Assembly (NCBI RefSeq): GCF_000428485.1
Contig: NZ_AUAA01000001.1
Location: 140,012-204,011 of the forward strand
Reading direction: 5' to 3'
DNA from: Epilithonimonas tenax DSM 16811
Lineage (GTDB): Bacteria > Bacteroidota > Bacteroidia > Flavobacteriales > Weeksellaceae
DNA length: 64,000 nt
Position numbers and translations under genes: made by a program. Within the stretch, counting starts at the first letter, position 1. Each line of letters starts with the position of its first letter. Below are positions 18,290 to 27,419 of this stretch, in pieces. Under the pieces are notes generated by a model. It searched no databases. It saw nothing but the letters and a program-made list of their open reading frames with translations, and was not told where the DNA came from.

Positions 18290-18571
18290 ATGTCAGTAAA
18301 TTTCAGACCATTAGCGGACAGAGTTTTGGTAGAGCCAACACCTGCAGAAACTAAAACAGCATCAGGAATCATCATCCCGGACACTGCAAAAGAAAAACCT
18401 CAGGAAGGAACAGTTGTAGCCGTTGGTCCAGGAAAAGTAGATGAACCAACTACTGTAAAAGTGGGAGACAAAGTGCTTTATGGAAAATATTCAGGAACAG
18501 AACTTAAGTTTGAGGGAAAAGATTATCTTATCGTAAAAGAGGGCGATCTACTTGGAATAATAACTAGCTAA
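18290..18571 (+). CDS. groES: Co-chaperonin GroES
   Basis: This is the 10-kDa lid of the GroEL chamber. The 93-residue protein has the full GroES layout: [11 protein letters not shown] at the start, the mobile loop [17 protein letters not shown], and the end [10 protein letters not shown]. The ATG at 18290 gives the normal N-terminus. No CIRCE element (TTAGCACTC inverted repeat) is present upstream, and no clean TAnnTTTG site was found in the 130 bases before it. Its normal partner groEL is 533 bases downstream instead of directly behind it because of an inserted gene. Confidence 0.97.
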   Translation: MSVNFRPLADRVLVEPTPAETKTASGIIIPDTAKEKPQEGTVVAVGPGKVDEPTTVKVGDKVLYGKYSGTELKFEGKDYLIVKEGDLLGIITS

Positions 18572-19001
18572 TTGCTTTTAGCTTCTGGCTGTTGGCTTTT
18601 TGCATTGAAAATAAGCAATGAGAGATTTCAAAAAATTTGAAGTTTGGCAACTCAGCCATCAATTGACTTTAAAAATTTATACTTCAACTAAAAGTTTTCC
18701 TAAAGAAGAACTATTTGGATTGACCTCTCAAATTAGAAGATCATTGGCTTCCATTGGTTATAATATTTCTGAGGGAAGTGGAAGAAATTCTGATAAAGAA
18801 TTTGCTAATTTTATCAACATTGCATTAGGCTCATCAAACGAAGCTGAAAGCCAATTAATTCTTGCTAAAGATTTGAACTACATTAAAGAAAGTGATTATC
18901 AAAATATTTTAGAAGAATTAATTATATTAAAAAAGAAGCTTGTAACACTTTGGAACAGGCTAAACGGAAAATAGCTTTTAGCATTTAGCTAATTGCTTTT
19001 A
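18565..19001. repeat. 16-bp direct repeat bounding the inserted unit between groES and groEL
   Basis: TAGCTAATTGCTTTTA occurs perfectly at 18565-18580, covering the groES stop codon, and again at 18986-19001. One repeat plus the intervening sequence is 421 bases and contains the four-helix-bundle gene. The pattern could be left by an insertion with target duplication, but the sequence is also part of the AGCTTTTAGC family of local repeats. Confidence 0.7.
18618..18974 (+). CDS. Four-helix-bundle protein (23S rRNA intervening-sequence family)
   Basis: The 118-residue protein has the typical start FKKFEVWQLSHQLTLKIY, the central TSQIRRSLASIGYNISEGSGR segment and a final long helix. The family folds as four helices and was first known from insertions in 23S rRNA genes; its function is unknown. 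In this phylum it is often found alone between housekeeping genes, flanked by AGCTTTTGGC-type repeats, as here. It separates groES from groEL, lies on the same strand, and does not appear to disturb either gene. Start ATG at 18618. No promoter was identified, so it is probably carried on the groES-groEL transcript. Confidence 0.88.
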   Translation: MRDFKKFEVWQLSHQLTLKIYTSTKSFPKEELFGLTSQIRRSLASIGYNISEGSGRNSDKEFANFINIALGSSNEAESQLILAKDLNYIKESDYQNILEELIILKKKLVTLWNRLNGK

Positions 19002-19055
19002 AAATTAAATAAACCAGCCAAACGCTGTAAATTAAACATTAAAATAAAAATCGCG

Positions 19056-20726
<1,671 letters not shown>

Positions 20727-20750
20727 GAGTCAAAGACCAATAAACTATAT

Positions 20751-20783
20751 AAACCGTTCAGATTTTTCTGAGCGGTTTTTTAT
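20751..20783 (+). terminator. Terminator after groEL
   Basis: AACCGTTCAGA (20752-20762) pairs with TCTGAGCGGTT (20767-20777) with one G-U pair, and a T run follows. Confidence 0.85.
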
Positions 20784-20850
20784 TTTTAAAATCAAAAAAT
20801 TGAGTTTAATCTGTATTTTGAAATTTTGAAATAAAGGCCAATTAATCATA

Positions 20851-21251
20851 GATGCACAATTTTGATGAACCAATACATATGGGAACTGCTTTTACATTAA
20901 ATGCATTATAAGATGTCCATTTTGCAGTAATTAAAGAACTCGAGACTGGCGGATCAACCATTGGAGTCAAAAACCTGCAAATGGTTCAATTACAAAAATC
21001 AATAGTGGCAATTGGAATGTTTTCTTCATTTGAATCTATACTACAACACAAGCTTGATTGTAAAAATGGATTTGAGGAAGAAGAATCTATCAAAGACATT
21101 GGGACACCAAAAGATGATTCCGAAAGTTAATATTTGATTTAGAACCTAATAACGCCGACGAAAAGCTGATGAAGATCATCTCAGAACATTGCAAAGTCAA
21201 ATTTGGATATCTGCGCGAAGCTCATTGGCATGCGATTCCGGAAATTACGTG
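20851..21251 (+). pseudogene. Decayed hypothetical gene
   Basis: A frame from ATG 20851 reads MHNFDEPIHMGTAFTLNAL, then a TAA, then 70 codons of clearly protein-like sequence (HFAVIKELETGGSTIGV, SIVAIGMFSSFESILQHKLD, NGFEEEESIKDIG) to a TAA at 21128-21130. A second piece in another frame (FDLEPNNADEKLMKIISEHC, then REAHWHAIPEIT) ends at TGA 21249-21251. One in-frame stop and one frameshift give a broken gene of about 130 codons. The family was not identified. A gene that uses a rare stop-codon readthrough is possible but less likely. Confidence 0.6.
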
Positions 21252-21331
21252 ATCTGTATCTTCAAAAAAATTACGGCGTTTATCAAATCCTTAGATTACC
21301 GAAAATCCCTTGACATAAACTACGCTTATTA

Positions 21332-21367
21332 TATAACAAAAGCCACCCGAATCCGGATGGCTTTTAA
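21332..21367 (-). terminator. Terminator of the rlpA-like gene
   Basis: On the minus strand AAAAGCCATCCG pairs with CGGGTGGCTTTT with a G-U pair, followed by TT-rich sequence. It lies about 22 bases past the stop codon at 21388. Confidence 0.7.
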
Positions 21368-21387
21368 ACTTTAAAATAAGTTGAATC

Positions 21388-21756
21388 TTAGTCGATAATT
21401 TCGTATTCGATGGCAATGGTACCTTTTCTGGTGTCGCCTATCGAATCAAATGCAGCTTTCGAGAGATCAAAGGCTCTGGATGAGTGGTATGGTCCTCTGT
21501 CGTTAACTCTAACTACAACACTTTTCCCAGAGATCAAGTTAGTAACTTTTACTTCTGTCCCAAAAGGAAGTGTTTTATTAGCAGCGGTAAATTCTTTGTT
21601 ACTGAAAATTTCTCCGCTTGCTGTTTTCCTACCATTAAACTTATCGTGGTAGAACGATGCAAAACTTGTTTTAGCATCTGTGGCATTGTTCTTGAAAGAA
21701 TAAATACCAAGTGTGGAAATCATCATTATGATTACAAGAAGAATTCTTTTTATCAT
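21388..21756 (-). CDS. RlpA-like septal ring/double-psi beta-barrel protein
   Basis: The 122-residue secreted protein has an N-terminal signal/anchor (IKRILLVIIMMISTLGIYSF) and one DPBB domain with SFASFYHDKFNGRKTASGE, PFGTEVKVTN and VVVRVNDRGPYHSSRAFDLS. The last motif is the RlpA signature. The family cleaves naked glycan strands at the division site; here there is no SPOR domain, so it is a short member. Peptidoglycan activity is inferred from the family. It stands alone between a decayed gene and an AT-rich gap. Confidence 0.85.
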   Translation of the reverse strand: MIKRILLVIIMMISTLGIYSFKNNATDAKTSFASFYHDKFNGRKTASGEIFSNKEFTAANKTLPFGTEVKVTNLISGKSVVVRVNDRGPYHSSRAFDLSKAAFDSIGDTRKGTIAIEYEIID

Positions 21757-22225
21757 GTTGAATTTTTATTGGTTTTGACTCTGCAAAGATATCAGTAATG
21801 ACTTTCCGAACCTCATTTTTGACCTGATCTCCCCTCTATTCTGCTCCAATCGTGATGTTGAAGCGCTACAACCACTTACTATAAGGACATTACAAAGGTT
21901 GTTAAAAAGTGTTAATTTAATATGAATTTTGTTAATTAATTACACCATTCAGACAACAGTTCAAACCAACAAATACCTGATAAACAGCGCATTAAACTGA
22001 TATCTAATTTTTAATAAATTCAATATTATGTAAAACTGATCATTTTTTAGCTAAAATAAATTAACAATTAATCACAATACTGATCATTATATATTAAAAA
22101 ATGATTAAATAATACGGAATCGATAAAATTATAAATAAAAGTACGATACGAAGTCTTAATTATATCACAAGACGCTAGAAATCAAATACTTAAATCAATT
22201 CTGAAAAAAATTTAACAAAATTCAT
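21757..22225. other. AT-rich gap between the rlpA-like gene and rimO
   Basis: The only assigned element is a TATCTTTG -7 site (minus strand, 21784-21791) 28 bases before the rlpA-like ATG, without a -33 partner. The rest is very AT-rich, with ACTGATCATT twice (about 22035 and 22078). No gene, tRNA or clear RNA fold was seen. Confidence 0.6.
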
Positions 22226-22255
22226 AAAAAAAGCCTTCAAAAATGAAGGCTTTAT
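22226..22255 (-). terminator. Terminator of rimO
   Basis: AAAGCCTTCA and TGAAGGCTTT (22230-22239 and 22244-22253) pair perfectly around a four-base loop, with T residues after the stem on the minus strand. It lies 18 bases after the rimO stop. Confidence 0.85.
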
Positions 22256-22272
22256 ATTGTTCAAAATGGTAA

Positions 22273-23574
22273 TTATACCAATTCTCCTATCAGATCATAA
22301 TCTTCTGCGGAGGTAATTCTCACGTCTGCAAACTCGCCAATAGAGATGTAAGTGTCTTTTGCAGGAACCAAAACCGTATTATCGACGTCCGGAGAATCAT
22401 ACTCTGTTCTGCCTACGAAGTAATCGCCTTCTTTCCTGTCAAAGATACACCTGAACACCTTACCGATCTTTTCCTGGTTTTTCTCCCAAGAGATCTGCTG
22501 CTGGATTTCCATGATTTGCTCTACCCTGCTTTGTTTCACTTCATCAGAAATAATATCCTCCAAAACATATGCGGTCGTATTTTCTTCGTGAGAATAAGTG
22601 AAACAACCTAGACGATCGAATCTCTGATCTCTTACCCATTGTTTCAATTCTTCGAATTTCTCGTCCGTCTCACCTGGGAAACCTACGATCAATGTGGTTC
22701 TGATTGCCATATCCGGCACTTTCTCACGGAACTTATCAAGGAGTGCATTGGTCTTTTCAAAAGTTGTGCCCCGTTTCATCGCTTTCAATAACTCTGTATT
22801 GATGTGCTGCAGAGGAATATCGATGTAATTACAGATCTTCGGTTCGTTTCTGATAATATCGAGTACATCTTCCGGGAAACCTGTAGGGAAAGCATAATGA
22901 AGCCTGATCCACTCTATCCCTTCCACTTTTATCAATTCCTGAAGTAATTCTCCTAAAGCTCTTTTCTTATAGATATCCAAACCGTAGAAGGTAAGGTCCT
23001 GAGCAATCAGGATCAATTCTTTGACCCCTTTTTTCGCCAGTTTTTGAGTTTCGATGATCAATTTCTCAATAGGTGTAGAAATGTGATTTCCTCTCATCAA
23101 CGGGATTGCACAGAAAGAACAAGGGCGGTCACAGCCTTCTGATATTTTGAGATAAGCGTAATGCTTCGGTGTTGTCGTAAGCCTCTCGCCTACCAACTCG
23201 TGTTTGTAATCTGCACCAAGATGCTTCAGCAAAATAGGCAGATCACGGGTTCCGAAGTATTGGTCTACATCGGGAATCTCGCGGATCAAATCCGGTTTGT
23301 ATCTTTCGGAAAGACAGCCAGTCACAAAAACCTTTTCTACCAGACCCTGATTCTTCAGGTCTACATATTCCAGAATCGTATTGATGCTTTCTTCTTTTGC
23401 GTTATCTATGAATCCGCAGGTATTGATCACCACAATATCTCCTTTTTCTTCGTGTACCACATTTTTTCCGTTGGCTTCCAGCTGGCCCATCAAGACTTCT
23501 GAGTCGTAGACGTTTTTGGAACATCCAAGAGTGACGATATTTATTTTTTTCTTACCTGTTGATTTCGTACGCAT
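22273..23574 (-). CDS. rimO: Ribosomal protein S12 methylthiotransferase RimO
   Basis: This radical-SAM enzyme adds a methylthio group to an aspartate of ribosomal protein S12. The 433-residue protein has the three-part layout: the N-terminal UPF0004 domain with cluster cysteines at 18, 53 and 87 (VTLGCSKN, VINTCGF, VTGCLSE), the radical-SAM cysteines in CDRPCSFC at 148, 152 and 155, and a TRAM domain near the end. The VTLGCSKN start distinguishes RimO from MiaB. It has its own promoter (23594-23621) and terminator. Confidence 0.95.
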   Translation of the reverse strand: MRTKSTGKKKINIVTLGCSKNVYDSEVLMGQLEANGKNVVHEEKGDIVVINTCGFIDNAKEESINTILEYVDLKNQGLVEKVFVTGCLSERYKPDLIREIPDVDQYFGTRDLPILLKHLGADYKHELVGERLTTTPKHYAYLKISEGCDRPCSFCAIPLMRGNHISTPIEKLIIETQKLAKKGVKELILIAQDLTFYGLDIYKKRALGELLQELIKVEGIEWIRLHYAFPTGFPEDVLDIIRNEPKICNYIDIPLQHINTELLKAMKRGTTFEKTNALLDKFREKVPDMAIRTTLIVGFPGETDEKFEELKQWVRDQRFDRLGCFTYSHEENTTAYVLEDIISDEVKQSRVEQIMEIQQQISWEKNQEKIGKVFRCIFDRKEGDYFVGRTEYDSPDVDNTVLVPAKDTYISIGEFADVRITSAEDYDLIGELV

Positions 23575-23593
23575 TTATAAAAATTTGAAGTTG

Positions 23594-23621
23594 CAAATTT
23601 AGTGATAAAAAAAAGAACCAA
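23594..23621 (-). promoter_or_regulatory. Promoter of rimO
   Basis: The minus strand has TTG (23619-23621), 17 bases, then TAAATTTG (23594-23601). It lies 20 bases before the ATG. It overlaps the 3' side of the terminator of the polysaccharide locus. Confidence 0.6.
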
Positions 23622-23634
23622 AATTTGGTTCTTT
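23606..23634 (-). terminator. Terminator at the end of the polysaccharide locus
   Basis: AAAGAACCAAA pairs with TTTGGTTCTTT (about 23611-23633) with a very tight centre, and the minus strand then has a run of T. It is 33 bases after the stop of the last locus gene at 23667. Confidence 0.75.
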
Positions 23635-23666
23635 CTATTTAGATTATTTTTAAACAAGTTGATACT

Positions 23667-25058
23667 TTAATAAGCCTGCTCGTCTCCTTTGATGATATTA
23701 TAAAAGGTCAAAAAAACAATTTTAAGATCTAGAAAAAATGACCAGTTCTGGATATACCAAATATCTTTTTCTATTCTTTTTTCCATGTCTTTGTCAGAGA
23801 ATATCTCGCCACGAGAACCCATGACCTGTGCCCAGCCAGTAATTCCAGGCTTGACAATATGTCTCAGCATATATTTTTTTGTAATCTTGGAATATTGATC
23901 AGTCTGTGACAGCATATGTGGCCTTGGTCCTACGATAGACATATTCCCCATTAAAACATTGATAAACTGTGGCAATTCATCTATGCTCGTTTTTCTGATA
24001 AACTTACCAAATTTTGTAATCCTGCTATCTCCTTTTTTGGCCATCACGATATCAGAATGACTGTTGATTGCCATACTTCTAAATTTGATACATTTAAAAG
24101 GTTCATTTTTAATACCTGATCTCTTTTGCAGAAAGAAAACAGAACCCTTACTTTCTATTTTGATAATAAGAGCCACGATTGGAATAAGCCACGACAGGAT
24201 AAAAATAATAACAAACAGTGAAAAAACGACATCAAACAATCTTTTTACAAATTGATTTTCCGCATTGGTTAACGGCTCTTTCATTAATTTTAAAAAAGGC
24301 ACTCCTTGAATGACATCAAAAGAATGTGGCCCCATATTAATATACTTAAAATCCGGAACGATATATATTCTGATCATTTTATGTTCTGCCACATGAACGA
24401 TCTCATTATACAATTCTTCGTCTATTGAATCGTCGCAAAGAATGATATTGTCTATTTTTTCATTTTCAAGATCTTCAAGAAGAGCATTGATATCACCCAG
24501 ATATTTCCCTTTTTCAGTGGCACTTTCAATGGAATAAAATCCTCTAATTCCCATAGATGATCGTATCTCCTCGTTGGATAAAATGGTTGTTGAAAAATTA
24601 TTCTTTCCTATTAAAATGGTATTGACGGAAGTGATTTTTCTGCTGATTTTTATCCTGTATTTTTTACGGATCAGAAATATGACTATTCTTCCCAAAACCA
24701 TCATAGAGGTTACCAAAAGCAGATACTTCACGGTAAACCAAATACTTATTGATTTGGAATAAATCAGTGTATTGTAAAAGAAAAAGAATACAATAAATAT
24801 AGAAAGGGCTTTGAATAAGGAGCTGAAGTGTTTTGCAGAATCTTTATAATAAGAATCCGCATACAACTTCACTAATTTGGAAATGATATACCAGGAAAAA
24901 TTGAGGATCAATAACTGAGTCTTGTAATCTGGCTTAATAACAGAAATTTCTGAGGGACTAATAAGAAAATTGATCCCTAATAGAAAGAATAAATTGATAA
25001 CGATATAATCCCCAAATACAAGATATTTGGTTAATTTTTTCAAGAAATAAAGCGGCAT
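23667..25058 (-). CDS. WcaJ-like polyprenyl-phosphate hexose-1-phosphate transferase
   Basis: The 463-residue membrane protein puts the first sugar phosphate on undecaprenyl phosphate. It has four or five membrane helices in the first 130 residues, a CoA-binding-like soluble domain, and from residue 272 the bacterial sugar-transferase domain with KRLFDVVFSLF, FKCIKFRSMA, TSIDELPQFINVLMGNMSI, VGPRP and [10 protein letters not shown]. The long N-terminal part makes it a polyisoprenyl-phosphate hexose-1-P transferase (WcaJ/WbaP type), unlike the short PglC-like transferase at the other end of the locus. The sugar is not known; glucose or galactose is common. It closes the locus and has a possible promoter at 25136-25143. 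Confidence 0.9.
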   Translation of the reverse strand: MPLYFLKKLTKYLVFGDYIVINLFFLLGINFLISPSEISVIKPDYKTQLLILNFSWYIISKLVKLYADSYYKDSAKHFSSLFKALSIFIVFFFFYNTLIYSKSISIWFTVKYLLLVTSMMVLGRIVIFLIRKKYRIKISRKITSVNTILIGKNNFSTTILSNEEIRSSMGIRGFYSIESATEKGKYLGDINALLEDLENEKIDNIILCDDSIDEELYNEIVHVAEHKMIRIYIVPDFKYINMGPHSFDVIQGVPFLKLMKEPLTNAENQFVKRLFDVVFSLFVIIFILSWLIPIVALIIKIESKGSVFFLQKRSGIKNEPFKCIKFRSMAINSHSDIVMAKKGDSRITKFGKFIRKTSIDELPQFINVLMGNMSIVGPRPHMLSQTDQYSKITKKYMLRHIVKPGITGWAQVMGSRGEIFSDKDMEKRIEKDIWYIQNWSFFLDLKIVFLTFYNIIKGDEQAY

Positions 25059-25135
25059 ATTCTAAAACATCAAGTATTGATTTTTAATTTCATCAGTTAC
25101 ATTCGATATTTACAAAAAATCGCAAATGGCAGTTT

Positions 25136-25143
25136 CAAATATA
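25136..25143 (-). promoter_or_regulatory. -7 element before the WcaJ-like gene
   Basis: The minus strand reads TATATTTG. A TTG lies 25 bases further upstream (25169-25171), slightly longer than the usual 17-23, so this promoter is only possible. It is 78 bases before the ATG at 25058. Confidence 0.4.
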
Positions 25144-25182
25144 ACATTTATTTAAAGATAGTAAATTACAATTTTAAATAAA

Positions 25183-25728
25183 TTAAAAATTATGCTCAGA
25201 AAACTTAGAAAGTATCGCGTCTTTATCTGATAAAATTACATCTTCCAATGGAAGTCTCCAGTCAATATTAATTTGTTCATCGTTCCAGAGCACACCTCCT
25301 TCTGATTCTTTATTATAAAAGTTGTCACATTTGTATGCAAAGACTGCTGTTTCACTTAAAACAGAAAAACCATGTCCGAAACCTCGTGGAACATAGAGTT
25401 GAAGTTTATTTTCCGGTGTCAGTTCTATTCCAAACCATTTACCAAAAGTTGGAGATTCTTCCCGGAGATCTACTGCGACGTCAAAGACTTTGCCCTCCAG
25501 ACAAGAGACCAATTTTGCCTGTGCATGCTCACCCTTCTGAAGGTGAAGACCTCTCAACACACCATAGGATGATTTTGAAATATTGTCCTGTACAAAATGG
25601 CCATTGAGACCTGTAGCCTCTTCAAATCTCTTCTCATTATATTTTTCAAAGAAAAAACCTCTATCGTCTTCAAATACGGTTGGCTCTATAATGTAACAAT
25701 CCTTAAGTGGCGTTTCTTTTACTTTCAT
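25183..25728 (-). CDS. rfbC: dTDP-4-dehydrorhamnose 3,5-epimerase
   Basis: The 181-residue cupin enzyme has the RfbC features: DDRGFFFEKYNEKRFEEATG, HFVQDNISKSSYGVLRGLHLQ with the catalytic His-rich pocket, PRGFGHGFSVLSETAVFAYKCDN, and a C-terminal WRLP segment. It converts dTDP-4-keto-6-deoxyglucose for dTDP-L-rhamnose synthesis. The other three genes (rfbA, rfbB, rfbD) are not in the window, so they must be elsewhere or the enzyme acts on a related keto sugar. Its ATG overlaps the TGA of the upstream cytidylyltransferase by four bases (ATGA), which suggests translational coupling. Confidence 0.92.
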   Translation of the reverse strand: MKVKETPLKDCYIIEPTVFEDDRGFFFEKYNEKRFEEATGLNGHFVQDNISKSSYGVLRGLHLQKGEHAQAKLVSCLEGKVFDVAVDLREESPTFGKWFGIELTPENKLQLYVPRGFGHGFSVLSETAVFAYKCDNFYNKESEGGVLWNDEQINIDWRLPLEDVILSDKDAILSKFSEHNF

Positions 25729-26183
25729 ACGATCTGTTTTCCTAAAGTTGAATCTATCTTTTTTAATTCCTGCTCAAACACAGACTTTTTCAGTGCAGAA
25801 CTGGAGAATCTATGATCCCTCTTGTTGTAAAAAATGTCAATTCCTTTTTCTTCGCAATATGCTTTGCCCGTAAAATTCTTATCCTTGTAATCACTGCCGA
25901 TAATACGCACATCCACTACGAAAGACTGCAAAATATCCATAAGATCCTCCTCTGTATTGTAAGGAATAATCTCATCCACATCTTTACAAGCTTTTAGCTG
26001 AATATAGCGCTCTACAATGGTTTGTGTAGGTTTATTTTTATTGGGGCGATCAAATGTCGGATCCAGTTGGAGACCAACTATCAGGTAATCACAGACAGTT
26101 TTGGCTTCTTCCAGCATCTTGATATGACCTGCATGAAGCAAATCAAAAGAAGAAAAGGTAATTCCAACTTTTTGTGTTTTCAT
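25725..26183 (-). CDS. Cytidylyltransferase-like nucleotidyltransferase (TagD/RfaE type)
   Basis: The 152-residue protein has the nucleotidyltransferase fold: GITFSSFDLLHAGHIKMLEEAK with the HAGH motif near residue 18, DYLIVGLQLDP, an ERYIQLKACKDVDEII central part and RFSSSALKK near the C-terminus. It resembles glycerol-3-phosphate cytidylyltransferases and RfaE C-terminal domains, so it would activate a phosphorylated alcohol or sugar as a CDP or ADP derivative. The substrate is not readable. It is translationally coupled to rfbC (4-base overlap) and has its own -7 element at 26203-26210. A glycerol-phosphate decoration of the polysaccharide is one possibility. Confidence 0.82.
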   Translation of the reverse strand: MKTQKVGITFSSFDLLHAGHIKMLEEAKTVCDYLIVGLQLDPTFDRPNKNKPTQTIVERYIQLKACKDVDEIIPYNTEEDLMDILQSFVVDVRIIGSDYKDKNFTGKAYCEEKGIDIFYNKRDHRFSSSALKKSVFEQELKKIDSTLGKQIV

Positions 26184-26202
26184 AAGTTTTAGTTTATGAC
26201 TA

Positions 26203-26210
26203 CAAAAGTA
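26203..26210 (-). promoter_or_regulatory. -7 element before the cytidylyltransferase gene
   Basis: TACTTTTG on the minus strand lies 20 bases before the ATG at 26183. No TTG at -33. It may give this and the following two genes an internal promoter. Confidence 0.45.
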
Positions 26211-26241
26211 AAGATTATAAATTAAAAAAAAAATTATTTTA

Positions 26242-27345
26242 TCAAAGTTTAAAAGCTTGTAAATAAACGTTTACCAATTCTGTAAAGTTTTTTTGTTTAT
26301 CATATTCTGTAAAAGCTTTGTTAAAAGAACTGTCTCCTAATTGGGAGATCAACGCTTTGTTTTTAAACAGATTGATCTTCTCTACAGCCTCGTTCAGGTT
26401 GTCAAAAACAAAACCATTGTATCCAACTTCTACACAATCTTTGTTACCAATGATATTGCTTACGACCAATGGTTTTCTCATCACCATTGCTTCTATCAAA
26501 GCTATTGGAAGCCCTTCCCAAAGAGATACCTGCAGGTAAAGATCTATCTCATTGAGCTTATTCAAAAGATCTTCTCTGGTTTTGACCCAGCCAGTTACTG
26601 TGATGTTTTGTGAATCTATCTCGTGCTCTAATTCACCATTACCAATCCAAATAAAGTCTGCATCAGGGATTTGCTTAGCTATTTCATTAAAGAGTTTTGG
26701 ATTTTTCTGAGGTGTAAGTCTTCCTATTGTCCCTATTGTAAGACGTTTTTTATCAATATTTCTAATCAACTTTTGGGGTAGACCAAAATCTACTCCATTT
26801 CTGATTAGAATTGTTTTGGAGATTTTTTTTGCAATTTCATATTCTGTATTCCCAGAAGCTACAGTTGTACCTCCCAGTAGAAAAGGCATCACATTTTCAA
26901 TGATTTTAAACAGATAAACTTTACTTTTAGAAATATTTTTCTGAATAAACGCATACCCGTGTGGAGAATAGAAAATCTTGTCTTTACTGATTAATCCAAA
27001 AACTGCAATTCTTGCCAGAACACCCGATTTGGATGAATGCAGATGCAGAATATCAGGTTTTATTTTTTTCAGTAATGCTCTGGTTTGTTTTATGATTCCA
27101 AAATCATTCTTCAAGTCTATCTCTCTCCGCATATCCAATTCGTGAAGGATGATAGACGGATGAATTTCGTGATCGAACATTTCTTTATCAAACTCTACTC
27201 TGTTTGGGCTGTATATCAAATGAATTTCTAAGTCAAACGCAGTATCTACCAATGCCAAAAAATTACAAAGATCTTTGACATAAGTATAAACGCCTCCTCC
27301 GAATGCTTCTACAAATTGAACGATTTTAATTGTATCTTTCTTCAA
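26242..27345 (-). CDS. Glycosyltransferase, GT4-like
   Basis: The 367-residue protein is GT-B in layout. The N-terminal Rossmann part has VEAFGGGVYTYVKDLCNFL, DILHLHSSKSGVLARIA and PHGYAF. The C-terminal part has IGTIGRLTPQKNP and the donor-site motif LWEGLPIALIEAMVMRKPLVVSN (E-x7-E). It adds one sugar from a nucleotide donor on the cytoplasmic side of the membrane. The donor and acceptor are unknown. It is 74 bases after the glycoside hydrolase gene. Confidence 0.85.
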   Translation of the reverse strand: MKKDTIKIVQFVEAFGGGVYTYVKDLCNFLALVDTAFDLEIHLIYSPNRVEFDKEMFDHEIHPSIILHELDMRREIDLKNDFGIIKQTRALLKKIKPDILHLHSSKSGVLARIAVFGLISKDKIFYSPHGYAFIQKNISKSKVYLFKIIENVMPFLLGGTTVASGNTEYEIAKKISKTILIRNGVDFGLPQKLIRNIDKKRLTIGTIGRLTPQKNPKLFNEIAKQIPDADFIWIGNGELEHEIDSQNITVTGWVKTREDLLNKLNEIDLYLQVSLWEGLPIALIEAMVMRKPLVVSNIIGNKDCVEVGYNGFVFDNLNEAVEKINLFKNKALISQLGDSSFNKAFTEYDKQKNFTELVNVYLQAFKL

Positions 27346-27419
27346 GTAAGTATTTTAAATAATTAATTATAAAAAAATGAAAATAACCAATATTACAATT
27401 TAACATTGCATCTACTATT

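Noticed and set aside
21189..21374. Small plus-strand frame before the rlpA-like gene
   Set aside because: It starts inside the decayed gene and runs into a terminator, with no protein-like pattern of its own.
21757..22225. Replication origin, because of the high AT content and GATC-containing repeats
   Set aside because: No DnaA boxes (TTATCCACA) were found and dnaA or dnaN is not near.
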